Shown here piece by piece: positions 1-5,389 of a stretch of 7,785 bases of DNA. Numbering within the stretch: the stretch's first letter is position 1; every line of letters begins with the position of its first letter. The translations under genes were made by a program, and so were the position numbers. Under the pieces are notes generated by a model. That model was not told where the DNA came from. It saw only the letters and a list, made by a program, of their open reading frames with translations, and searched no databases. Source of the DNA: Candidatus Cloacimonadota bacterium (lineage in GTDB: Bacteria; Cloacimonadota; Cloacimonadia; Cloacimonadales; JAIOQZ01); NCBI GenBank assembly GCA_021106755.1, contig JAIOTM010000105.1:1-7785 (forward strand), given 5' to 3'.

Positions 1-421
1 GATAGAATCCTTCTACGGCTTGCATGGTGTTGCGGGCTAATTCGTATTCGGTTTCATGTTGAGCAATCCAGTTTTCGGTTTTCCAGTCTAAGTACTGCTC
101 ATCAAGTTCCCGCCGATAAGCATCCAGATCTGTATCTAACAGCTTGCGTGCTTCGTGCATTTCCTGCATCGCCTGAATTTGCGACCGCATGTTGTCTAAA
201 GCAGATACTTCGGAAGCCTCATTGGTAATATTACCAACAACATCAGGGGTAAGTTTGAAACGTGAGTTGGATATTTTTTTCAGTATATCCTTTGTCTCGT
301 TCAGCCTGCCAATCGTAACCGATAGCGAAGCTGCTGTTTCATTGATGGTGTTGCTCAGTGCTTTAAATCCGCCTTGTGCCGAGTGCGTGTCAGCGGTTAC
401 TTTGATGTTCATTCTTTCCAT
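1..421 (-). CDS. Tail tape measure protein, N-terminal part (runs off the window)
   Basis: This is the first 140 codons of a longer gene. Tape measure proteins set tail length, fill the tail tube during assembly and take part in DNA ejection. The visible part begins MERMNIKVTADTHSAQGGF, a typical opening for the family, and continues as a polar, helix-prone sequence (residues about 25-140) rich in Glu, Asp, Gln and Leu with no membrane segment yet. The identification rests mainly on position directly after a frameshifted chaperone pair, the hallmark location of the tape measure gene. The start at 421 has GGAG at 429-432 with 7-base spacing. An in-frame ATG at 410-412 (giving MNIKV...) is a possible alternative. 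The first 32 bases overlap the end of the -1 frame extension of the chaperone, which suggests coupled translation. Family assignment is inference from context and composition; no enzymatic motif is visible. Confidence 0.75.
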   Translation of the reverse strand, partial: MERMNIKVTADTHSAQGGFKALSNTINETAASLSVTIGRLNETKDILKKISNSRFKLTPDVVGNITNEASEVSALDNMRSQIQAMQEMHEARKLLDTDLDAYRRELDEQYLDWKTENWIAQHETEYELARNTMQAVEGFY

Positions 422-725
422 ATTGTTGCTCCATAATTTCGTGCAGTGTCTGGTTATAGATTACTTCGGCATGATTCATCAGGTCTAAGAACCAGGCTGG
501 TTGGCAGCGAAAATCGCCAGGCCATGGAAAACCTATGTAGCCGTGCAGTTTCTCCCTGAAATACTCCATAATCAGCCGTACAGGAGGTAGAATTCGTGGG
601 AATCCCAGGTTGAGACAGCTCTTACGACTTTTGCAATACCTGCAAAACGTCTCCCTGCCGCCCTGGTTTTTTATAAGCTCTTCGGCTCCGGGGTTAAGGA
701 GCAGAATCCGAAGAGCCAGCGTCAG
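390..725 (-). CDS. Tail assembly chaperone, -1 frameshift extension (gpT-like domain)
   Basis: This 111-codon open frame has no start codon of its own with a ribosome binding site. It is entered by -1 slippage at the heptamer at 725-731, so the fusion protein is about 244 residues (133 + 111). In lambda the equivalent gpGT is made at a low ratio to gpG; its T part contacts the tube protein and its G part coats the tape measure. The extension starts LTLALRILLLNPGAEEL, carries Cys at extension residues 28, 31, 37 and 74, a Pro/Trp-rich middle (GFPWPG at 65-70) and a helical, polar C-terminus. It has no internal stop and ends with TGA 32 bases inside the tape measure gene. The only in-frame ATGs (at 552, 479 and 434) lack a good Shine-Dalgarno site, which supports frameshift expression. 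Lengths are comparable to lambda G/GT (140 and 279 residues). Function is inferred from gene order and frameshift architecture; the extension itself is not recognised by sequence. Confidence 0.82.
   Translation of the reverse strand: MTLALRILLLNPGAEELIKNQGGRETFCRYCKSRKSCLNLGFPRILPPVRLIMEYFREKLHGYIGFPWPGDFRCQPAWFLDLMNHAEVIYNQTLHEIMEQQYGKNEHQSNR
666..672 (-). other. Second A AAA AAC heptamer, in phase with the extension frame
   Basis: Immediately downstream of the frameshift hairpin the extension frame reads ATA AAA AAC CAG, again an X XXY YYZ heptamer identical to the first. A further -1 slip here would add only 14 codons before TAA. It may be chance in an A-rich codon run, but it lies symmetrically on the other side of the stem-loop. 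Confidence 0.35.
677..716 (-). promoter_or_regulatory. Frameshift-stimulating stem-loop
   Basis: In the minus-strand RNA, GCTCTTCGG (708-716) pairs perfectly over 9 bp with CCGAAGAGC (677-685). Inside, CTCC (698-701) can pair with GGAG (686-689) around the loop TTAACCCC, leaving a 6-base one-sided bulge. The stem begins 8 bases after the heptamer, within the usual 5-9 base spacing for stimulatory structures. The CCCC in the loop could also pair with a GGG at 661-663 to make a pseudoknot; this is speculative. Confidence 0.8.
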
Positions 726-1123
726 TTTTTTCGCACGGCTTCCCGACGCTCAGAATATGCTTCCTCTAACTCCCGCACTGCGGTATCGAAGCACTCAAAG
801 TACTCTAATTTCAGACGGTTAATGTTCTCCTTGTTGACGGGTTCATTGAAAACCCAGCCTTCATCGCCGACTTTGCATGGCTTTGTGTCGAGCATTCCAC
901 CGAGCGAGATAACCAGGCGGGCGATACGAAGTGCTTCAGGTCGCAGATTGCGGTAAACGGGTGCGGTGCCGTCAAAAGAGACATCTCCGAGGTATGGTTG
1001 CAACATATCTCGGTCTAAAGGTCGTAATGCCCGAATCTTGCCTATTTTATCATTGCCGCAGTAAACATCTTTGTAGAAGGTTGCGCCGTGATTATCAAAG
1101 CAGTTGTCGATTTCGTTGTTCAT
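722..1123 (-). CDS. Tail assembly chaperone, short form (gpG-like)
   Basis: This 133-residue protein lies between tail tube and tape measure, the position of lambda gpG, HK97 gp13 and similar chaperones that keep the tape measure soluble and recruit tube subunits. Around residues 89-117 the pattern GWVFNEPVNKEN followed by a Leu/Phe/Val-rich helix resembles the 'W...P(V/I)T.EN...L' region of many chaperones. The N-terminus has a short beta-like segment (GATFYKDVYC), and the C-terminal 30 residues are highly charged (ELEEAYSERREAVRKN). The start ATG has GGAG with 7-base spacing; its Shine-Dalgarno site overlaps the TAG stop of the tube gene, so translation is probably coupled. The last three codons are CGA AAA AAC then TGA, so this ORF terminates exactly at a slippery site. 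The short form is expected to be the abundant product. Confidence 0.82.
   Translation of the reverse strand: MNNEIDNCFDNHGATFYKDVYCGNDKIGKIRALRPLDRDMLQPYLGDVSFDGTAPVYRNLRPEALRIARLVISLGGMLDTKPCKVGDEGWVFNEPVNKENINRLKLEYFECFDTAVRELEEAYSERREAVRKN
725..731 (-). promoter_or_regulatory. Programmed -1 ribosomal frameshift site (A AAA AAC)
   Basis: Reading the minus strand in the chaperone frame, CGA AAA AAC TGA contains a heptamer of the form X XXY YYZ (A AAA AAC) in the correct phase, with the stop codon directly after it. Slippage of both tRNAs by one base avoids the stop and continues CTG ACG CTG... in the -1 frame, which stays open for 111 codons. AAAAAAC is an established slippery class. A stop just downstream and a stem-loop 8 bases later are both known to go with efficient frameshifting. 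Confidence 0.88.
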
Positions 1124-1130
1124 ATCATTT

Positions 1131-1136
1131 CTCCTA
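1131..1136 (-). promoter_or_regulatory. Stop/Shine-Dalgarno overlap TAGGAG, tube to chaperone
   Basis: The TAG stop of the tail tube gene forms the first three bases of TAGGAG, whose GGAG serves the chaperone start 7 bases on. A ribosome ending the tube gene therefore stops directly on the next initiation site. The same hexamer arrangement is used between the capsid and cement genes. Confidence 0.7.
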
Positions 1137-2072
1137 ACTAACTATAATTGAAAGTGGTTGATTAGTGGAATCACCAGCAAGACGCATTTCCGCTGCCAGC
1201 ACAAAAATCTGACGATCCGGGTCGGCCGGGCTAACCTCGGAAAGCTTGCCATACAGAGTAACAAGCCATGTGTTGGTGCCGTCTTTCAGGCTGAATTGAA
1301 TCCGTTTGATAGCGGAATGTAGCAATTGATCTTCGAACAATCCGCTGGAGTTATTGAAATAATTCGTTTCAAATCCGAAACTTCCGCTAACTCCGGTCAG
1401 AAGATCGGAGTTGCGTTTCATTGCGTTCTGGTAGCTCAGGTCATCGTTGGCAAAACTTCGGTTCAGATTAAGATTAAAGCGGTTGAACGTTGCGTAGTCA
1501 TTATTATCCAACAGATTCACAGAGACGATATCGCCAAAGAGGAACGGAGTATTGCTCCAGTTGAGAAGATTGCCATAATCGACAAAATCCCCCGCGTTGA
1601 AATCAACTTCGCTGATAATCTCCCGTGCCCGGAAAACTGCTTCATACTGTATCGTGCTTCCGCTTTCTCCGCTGAGTTTGAGTGATTCCAGAACGCAGCC
1701 GGTTGCTCTGAAGCCTTTATCATCGGTGAGAAAATATTGATGCAGTTCATGCGACCATGGTGTCCATGAATTCTGGATTTCGTAGGGAGATGAAGAGTCT
1801 CCGCAAAAAGCAGCCAATAGCCACAGATGTTTGTGGGATAGTTCTCCCTTGATTGTCACAGTACCGCTGCTTTTCCCCGCGAGTACTTCTGACCCTTGTG
1901 GAACCACGGAGCCGGTTTTACTCTTGATTTCAATTGCTTCTTGTTGCGGTTTGAATTCAGCGGCATCCGGGAGAATAGTTGCCACTACACTGTAATCTCC
2001 GGTGTAGTCCCCGTAGGTTGTTTCTTTGAAAGCTGTTACGAGGTAATCGTTGCCATATCTGTAATTGCTCAT
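1134..2072 (-). CDS. Major tail tube protein
   Basis: This 312-residue protein would polymerise into stacked hexameric rings forming the tail tube through which DNA passes. It is beta-rich and has no signal peptide or membrane segment. Residues about 44-80 (AIEIKSKTGSV, then an exposed GSEVLAGKSSGT loop and VTIKGEL) resemble the strand-loop-strand core of tail tube proteins, followed by HKHLWLLAAFCG, a conserved-looking hydrophobic segment. The second half (about 180-305) has alternating strands ending in FSLKDGTNTWLVTLYGKL and VLAAEMRLAGDS. Position between the tail terminator and the frameshifted chaperone fits the standard order. The start ATG is preceded by AAAGGAG with 5-base spacing. 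At 312 residues it is longer than small tubes such as lambda gpV's tube domain, so an extra C-terminal domain is possible. No sheath gene adjoins it, which argues for a non-contractile tail, though a sheath normally precedes the tube and could be elsewhere. Confidence 0.78.
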   Translation of the reverse strand: MSNYRYGNDYLVTAFKETTYGDYTGDYSVVATILPDAAEFKPQQEAIEIKSKTGSVVPQGSEVLAGKSSGTVTIKGELSHKHLWLLAAFCGDSSSPYEIQNSWTPWSHELHQYFLTDDKGFRATGCVLESLKLSGESGSTIQYEAVFRAREIISEVDFNAGDFVDYGNLLNWSNTPFLFGDIVSVNLLDNNDYATFNRFNLNLNRSFANDDLSYQNAMKRNSDLLTGVSGSFGFETNYFNNSSGLFEDQLLHSAIKRIQFSLKDGTNTWLVTLYGKLSEVSPADPDRQIFVLAAEMRLAGDSTNQPLSIIVS

Positions 2073-2101
2073 AATTGCTCCTTTAACCGATGTTATCCGG
2101 G

Positions 2102-2548
2102 TTAATTCCGGCTGTCCTGCATCGTCACACTGAAATCCAGTCTGCGGATGCTGAGGTTGCCGTAGATTCCCGGTTTGTAGTAGTTTACTGCTTCAGAACG
2201 GATATCGCCCTTATATACTCCGACCGTCTCAAGATTAAACACGGCGGGATCAAGTCCCTGGTTTTCCAGAACTGTTTGAATAAGCTTGTCGGTGTAAGTA
2301 TTAAGTGTGGGAATCCGTTCCGGGAAGATGTTATGGTACAGCCAGAGAGTAAACTCGTATCGAAACTGTACTAAATGCCCCGGCATCAACGCATAGTCGG
2401 AATGATCCCCATCCTGTATCATAACCGCGGGAAAGCGTTTTCCAATCAGGCTTGCTTTGTCGGGATAATAGTCAACATAAGCGAAGACATTGAGATTCTT
2501 GATATTAGTTTTGAGGTTTTCTAAGTACGTGTTTGGAAGAGATGTCAT
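2102..2548 (-). CDS. Tail terminator (tail completion) protein
   Basis: This 148-residue protein sits directly before the tube gene, where gpU/gp10-type terminators lie. Such proteins form a hexameric ring that caps the finished tail and joins it to the head. It has a helical N-terminus (SLPNTYLENLKTNI), a strand FPAVMIQDGD, a strand FRYEFTLWLYHN with alternating hydrophobics, a helix TYTDKLIQTVLEN, and closing strands NLSIRRLDFSVTM. This alpha/beta order is typical of the family. Its ATG overlaps the TGA of the upstream small ORF (ATGA), and GGAG is 5 bases upstream inside that ORF, so expression is coupled. No catalytic motifs are seen. A minor capsid or neck role is the main alternative. 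Confidence 0.68.
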   Translation of the reverse strand: MTSLPNTYLENLKTNIKNLNVFAYVDYYPDKASLIGKRFPAVMIQDGDHSDYALMPGHLVQFRYEFTLWLYHNIFPERIPTLNTYTDKLIQTVLENQGLDPAVFNLETVGVYKGDIRSEAVNYYKPGIYGNLSIRRLDFSVTMQDSRN

Positions 2549-2715
2549 AAAGACTCCGGGTGTTTTTTATTTTTAATGCTCTTATTCTTTTCGTAGATGG
2601 AAGCTCTTCGCTCTGCTGAAAGATTTGTTGATGCAATTTGTGTTGCAATTGCTTCAATCCTTTGATTGTAAGCTTCATGAACGGTTAATCCTGCCGGAAG
2701 TAAAGAGGTTAGCAC
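2545..2715 (-). CDS. Small conserved-position phage protein, unknown function
   Basis: This is a 56-residue basic, helix-prone protein (starts LTSLLPAGLTVHEAYNQ, ends KSIKNKKHPESL). I chose the GTG at 2713-2715 because GGAG lies at 2723-2726 with 7-base spacing; TTG at 2751 and ATG at 2742 in the same frame lack such a site. It overlaps the end of the adaptor gene by 41 bases in another frame and overlaps the tail terminator start by ATGA. The slot between adaptor and terminator normally holds a head-closure (stopper) protein of roughly 100 residues; this is too short for known stoppers and I do not recognise it. It could be a small neck protein, an assembly cofactor, or a remnant. Confidence 0.55.
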   Translation of the reverse strand: MLTSLLPAGLTVHEAYNQRIEAIATQIASTNLSAERRASIYEKNKSIKNKKHPESL

Positions 2716-3115
2716 GATATTTCTCCGGGTTGCCGTCACCATCGCAATCAATATTGAGAGCCTGCAAAGCTGTGTTGAGGTGTCGTCCGTACTCCTGACG
2801 ATAGAATTCGGCTTTCTGCCAGTAAGATTCCCTGCCGAGAGTAATTGCCAGATCAGCGTAAATCAGGTGAAGCGTAAGATAATCCGAGCTTAAATCAAGT
2901 GATTGCGGATTGGCGATAATATCCAGTAGCACGTCTCCACCTGCTTCATCCACTGAGTAGTTATTCCGGGTAAGCTTGTTTTCCAGATCACGCCCGATGA
3001 TTTTCTTAGCGAGACTGATTTTATCATTCCAGTTACCACTTGTCAGCTGGTTAATTTCCGAATCAATCGCGGCAATACTGGTCGTGCTTGAGAGCGTAGC
3101 GGTTTCCCAACTCAT
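2675..3115 (-). CDS. Head-tail connector (adaptor) protein
   Basis: This 146-residue, mostly helical protein lies between the capsid genes and the tail genes, as HK97 gp6-type or Gp36/DUF1320-type adaptors do; these form a ring under the portal. Visible parts are an N-terminal arm (1-30), helix ISLAKKIIGRDLENKL (33-48), helix VLLDIIANPQSL, a long helix with YLTLHLIYADLAI and WQKAEFYRQEYGRHL, and a C-terminal loop IDCDGDGNPE. That loop (Asp123, Asp125, Asp127, Gly128, Glu131) looks like the first half of an EF-hand calcium loop; similar acidic DGDG tails occur in some phage connector proteins. The start has AAGGAG with 6-base spacing after GGAG. A spacer of about 100 bases with three hairpins separates it from the cement gene. 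The exact family is uncertain; the adaptor role follows from fold prediction by eye and gene order. Confidence 0.62.
   Translation of the reverse strand: MSWETATLSSTTSIAAIDSEINQLTSGNWNDKISLAKKIIGRDLENKLTRNNYSVDEAGGDVLLDIIANPQSLDLSSDYLTLHLIYADLAITLGRESYWQKAEFYRQEYGRHLNTALQALNIDCDGDGNPEKYRANLFTSGRINRS
2723..2726 (-). promoter_or_regulatory. Ribosome binding site choosing the GTG start of the small ORF
   Basis: GGAG, inside the final codons of the adaptor gene, lies 7 bases before GTG at 2713-2715. The upstream ATG and TTG candidates in the same frame have no comparable purine-rich site. Confidence 0.5.
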
Positions 3116-3139
3116 AAAAGTCTCCTTAGGTAGTTAAGG

Positions 3140-3161
3140 GGGGAGAGCAAATGCTCTCCCC
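3140..3161. terminator. Hairpin 1 of intergenic trio (9-bp stem; no T-tract)
   Basis: GGGGAGAGC and GCTCTCCCC pair perfectly over 9 bp with a 4-base AAAT loop, the strongest stem in the window outside the frameshift cassette. No run of T follows on either strand, so an intrinsic terminator is not supported. It lies after the cement gene and just before the adaptor Shine-Dalgarno site, and could act as an mRNA 3'-end barrier, an attenuator or a processing site. Confidence 0.6.
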
Positions 3162-3167
3162 GAATAC

Positions 3168-3185
3168 GGAAGGCTTGCACCTTCC
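3168..3185. repeat. Hairpin 2 of intergenic trio (6-bp stem)
   Basis: GGAAGG and CCTTCC pair over 6 bp around a 6-base loop CTTGCA. It lies 6 bases from hairpin 1 and 9 bases from hairpin 3, so the whole spacer is nearly filled by stem-loops. Confidence 0.5.
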
Positions 3186-3194
3186 CGGACAAGT

Positions 3195-3212
3195 GGAAAG
3201 CCGTGGCTTTCC
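3195..3212. repeat. Hairpin 3 of intergenic trio (6-8 bp stem)
   Basis: GGAAAGCC and GGCTTTCC form an 8-bp inverted repeat with a 2-base centre; a realistic hairpin uses the outer 6 bp and a 6-base loop. It starts 9 bases beyond the cement stop codon on the transcribed strand, so it would form the immediate 3' end structure of the capsid-cement message. Confidence 0.55.
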
Positions 3213-3220
3213 TTTGTTGA

Positions 3221-3676
3221 TTAGACAAGTACATGAGCGAAGGCATCTACTTTCTGGGCACTTACATCTGCCGAGGCAGTGAATTTCAATTGCAAGTAAC
3301 CGCGACTTTTGAGAAGCCCTTCCGGTACTGCCATAGCGGTTATCAGATCACCGGCTTTGAAGAGCAGGTCATCATCGCTGCTGTCTTTGTAGAGGAGATA
3401 GAAATGAGCGTCCGATTCCCAGCCAGAGGAGTTGTTGTAGTAGGGAGGTGCTGCGTTTGCAGAGGAATCGCTATCGTAGGTTTCAAGTTCGATGGAGAAG
3501 GAATCGGCGCTCGCAATATTTATGTCTGTGTTGGCATAGACGCGGATTTCCACTAACGCGGCACTGTTACCCACGAAGACCATGTTGGAGGAGTCTTTCG
3601 TTGTTGCGTTTGGTAGTGTCATCGCGTCGCAGATAATCATGTTTTCATCAACCGAGTATCCGTAGAATTTACTCAT
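3221..3676 (-). CDS. Capsid cement/decoration protein, Bbp16-like
   Basis: This 151-residue protein is beta-rich and adjacent to the major capsid gene. Its layout matches the Bbp16 cement family known from Bordetella phage BPP-1: an N-terminal 'CDAMTLPNAT...S.N.V.VG' segment (16-37), then strand VEIRVYANTDINIA (42-55), strand FSIELETYDSD (61-71), a variable loop (72-105), then FKAGDLITAMAVPEGL (105-120) and closing strands RGYLQLKFTASAD and DAFAHVL. In BPP-1 these jellyroll proteins bind outside the capsid and stabilise it. The middle loop is rich in Asp, Ser and Asn and is probably surface exposed. It has a GGAG site 5 bases from the start, and that site contains the TAG stop of the capsid gene. 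A stoichiometric level close to that of the capsid protein is expected. Family assignment is by pattern memory, not by search. Confidence 0.7.
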   Translation of the reverse strand: MSKFYGYSVDENMIICDAMTLPNATTKDSSNMVFVGNSAALVEIRVYANTDINIASADSFSIELETYDSDSSANAAPPYYNNSSGWESDAHFYLLYKDSSDDDLLFKAGDLITAMAVPEGLLKSRGYLQLKFTASADVSAQKVDAFAHVLV

Positions 3677-3681
3677 GTTGT

Positions 3682-3687
3682 CTCCTA
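3682..3687 (-). promoter_or_regulatory. Stop/Shine-Dalgarno overlap TAGGAG, capsid to cement
   Basis: The capsid gene ends in TAG, which is the start of TAGGAG; GGAG then precedes the cement ATG by 5 bases. This is consistent with coupled synthesis of capsid and cement proteins. Confidence 0.7.
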
Positions 3688-4644
3688 AATGGTTTCCGTG
3701 GCGGAGAGGTTTTCGTCGAGAATCATAGGAATACCATTCCAGCGTTCCAACATGCTGTTGTATTCAGTCTCGGCGGGGGTGATTTGCATTTTGGAATCTT
3801 TGAGTTCCCACAGCAGTCTGCGACCTATGCGGTTGCAATAGATGAATGTATCCCCCGCTGTGCCGTTGACCATGTCGATGAGTTTATCGAGATTGGCAGC
3901 AGTGGGTTTCTTCCCGCTTGCATCCTGGATTTGGGTGTAAGCGGCTACATTCTTTGTATCGGCAACAAGAAGACCCATATAGGCTTCGTAGAGTGCCTGA
4001 TAAACGGGTTTTACAGCACCAGTCGCTGTGTCCACAACCACCATTACCGGGTTGCCTGTGTTGAGGGGACGCACTGTAATCATTTGTCCGTCGGCAAAGG
4101 CGTTCTCGTTGAACAAGCCAGTGCAGATACCATGTTTCCAGCGAACTGCCAGTATGGTTGTACGGCTACCGGAAGTTCCTCCGGCAGCAATGATATTACT
4201 GTTAGCTATCGCGCTTTGACGTAAACCAACAAAACCTTCGCTATCTCCGAAAGTACCGTCTGTACCGTATATAACCTGCTTTGCGGCTGTTTGCCCAAGA
4301 CCTTCGACAAAGGCGGGAAGTTCATCCGCGAAGTATTTTTCAACTCCACCTGGATAGCTTTCGCAAATAGCCTTATCTTCCTGCTGAATGTCAGTGAGGA
4401 TTTTCAGGTCTGTCTGCTTTACTTCATCGTTGGTAGTATGAGGGATGATTGATCCGTTAACGTTTCGGAATCCGCCTGATGGCAGTCCGGTTTTTATTTT
4501 GTATTTGTGAAACAGCCCATGACTTGCCTTTTGAAAAGGCATGGTTCGCAAGATTCCCGAATCCTTTGTCAAAGAATCGATAATCGCTGTCTGGTTGGGT
4601 TGATTAAAGGCTGCTGCCAGTTTCAGTAATGTGGCACTGCTCAT
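3685..4644 (-). CDS. Major capsid protein, HK97-fold, GP7-like family
   Basis: This 319-residue protein would form the icosahedral shell. Family-like features seen: an N-terminal helix (LLKLAAAFNQ), 'GILRTMPF' (30-37), 'HKYKIKTGLPSGGFRNVN' (46-63), which matches the 'TGLP..GFRN.N' signature of GP7-like capsid proteins, a Glu/Asp-rich segment around 70-105 (DLKILTDIQQEDKAI), a spine-helix candidate around 105-125 (FADELPAFVEGLGQTAAKQ), 'YGTDG...GFVGL' (126-142), 'GGTSGSRTTILAVRW' (155-169), and a C-terminal domain with GDTFIYCNRIGRRLLWEL. Size is normal for the family, and no N-terminal delta/protease-cleavage domain is apparent, in keeping with a separate scaffold gene upstream. Its Shine-Dalgarno site GGAGG lies inside the last codons of the scaffold gene. 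Pairing with a Bbp16-like cement gene matches other phages of this capsid type. Confidence 0.82.
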   Translation of the reverse strand: MSSATLLKLAAAFNQPNQTAIIDSLTKDSGILRTMPFQKASHGLFHKYKIKTGLPSGGFRNVNGSIIPHTTNDEVKQTDLKILTDIQQEDKAICESYPGGVEKYFADELPAFVEGLGQTAAKQVIYGTDGTFGDSEGFVGLRQSAIANSNIIAAGGTSGSRTTILAVRWKHGICTGLFNENAFADGQMITVRPLNTGNPVMVVVDTATGAVKPVYQALYEAYMGLLVADTKNVAAYTQIQDASGKKPTAANLDKLIDMVNGTAGDTFIYCNRIGRRLLWELKDSKMQITPAETEYNSMLERWNGIPMILDENLSATETI

Positions 4645-4647
4645 TTG

Positions 4648-5199
4648 TTAACCTCCAAATTGTTTGAACATGTTGATTAGATTGGTTTTACCGGTGTCTC
4701 CGGTTTGCGGACGAGTGTTGTCAAAGTCGGTAGTATCGAACAATCCCGCTTTCAGATAGGGTTGAATCGCCTGCAAATTGAATTTCAGGTCTTCTAACGA
4801 AAGCTCGGAATCCGAATATCGAAAATCATCGCGGATGCGGTTGATTTTATCGTATTGAGGATGATTCTCACTTACGTCTAACATATTGGCATAGTTCTGC
4901 CATTGAGTTGCGTATATGGCTCGTATATCTTCCGTAAGTTGTTTGTTTTCCGATTGCAGAGTATCAACATCAATTTCGGTGTATTGTACCAGCTTTTCAT
5001 CCTGAGTTGCTATCGTAGCCGCGCTTTCTTCCAATTCCTCGCGGAGTTTGTTACGTTGTCCGATAACTTCGTCAAACCGTGACTTTGGTATTTTAGACCC
5101 GTTTTCATCGGAAAGTTTCTCGTTAACCCACTGGTCAACTGCTTCGATGAGTTCCGGGTTATTGATTTCATACTGCTTCAGCAGTTCCTGTAGAGACAT
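4648..5199 (-). CDS. Capsid scaffolding protein, GP20-like
   Basis: This 183-residue acidic protein directly precedes the major capsid gene. Scaffolds fill the procapsid, direct its curvature and leave before or during DNA packaging. Residues 37-45 (IPKSRFDEV) followed by a heptad-like stretch to about 80 (QRNKLREELEE, then AATIATQDEKL) match the 'IP..RF.EV....K.L...L' motif of the GP20 scaffold family and predict a coiled coil. The middle is polar, and the C-terminus NLINMFKQFGG is a short amphipathic helix like those that dock scaffolds onto capsid protein. GGAGG lies 4 bases before the start. It is the first gene of the visible operon; no portal or protease gene lies upstream. No protease motif is seen in this protein. 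Confidence 0.75.
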   Translation of the reverse strand: MSLQELLKQYEINNPELIEAVDQWVNEKLSDENGSKIPKSRFDEVIGQRNKLREELEESAATIATQDEKLVQYTEIDVDTLQSENKQLTEDIRAIYATQWQNYANMLDVSENHPQYDKINRIRDDFRYSDSELSLEDLKFNLQAIQPYLKAGLFDTTDFDNTRPQTGDTGKTNLINMFKQFGG

Positions 5200-5389
5200 T
5201 TGTCCTCCATTTGTTTCGTTGTTGAGTCAGCGTAAGTAGCGGTAGTTTGCCCACACGCTTCTTAATAGTAGTCAATATTGAGATGCATCATTTTATTACG
5301 GTGAATGGCACCGGTATCACTTATTTAGTCGATTGCTATATACAACCAACATTCATGGGGGCAATGTAGCGATTTCCTAAATATCTGTC

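Larger units (their letters stand above)
1..5199 (-). mobile_element. Phage/prophage head-tail morphogenesis block (partial)
   Basis: Consecutive minus-strand genes follow the usual tailed-phage order from scaffold, capsid and cement through adaptor, tail terminator, tube and frameshifted chaperone to tape measure. Each has a GGAG-type ribosome binding site, and most junctions overlap or are under 30 bases. The block continues beyond the left edge, where the rest of the tape measure, tail tip and perhaps lysis genes are expected. Terminase and portal are not present on the upstream side. Whether this is an integrated prophage or a free phage genome cannot be decided here; the neighbouring bacterial-type FapA gene favours a prophage. 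Confidence 0.88.

Noticed and set aside
189..488. 99-codon plus-strand open frame
   Set aside because: It is antisense to the tape measure start and the chaperone extension and has no ribosome binding site; a shadow of the minus-strand genes.
4528..4542. Palindrome GCCTTTT-G-AAAAGGC inside the capsid gene
   Set aside because: It lies fully within coding sequence (residues MPFQKA) with a one-base centre, has no T-tract and no plausible control role; likely chance.
5306..5320. Sigma-54-like TGGCAC sequence upstream of FapA
   Set aside because: The -24 half matches, but the -12 half lacks the required GC (AC instead), and it is more than 400 bases from the start.
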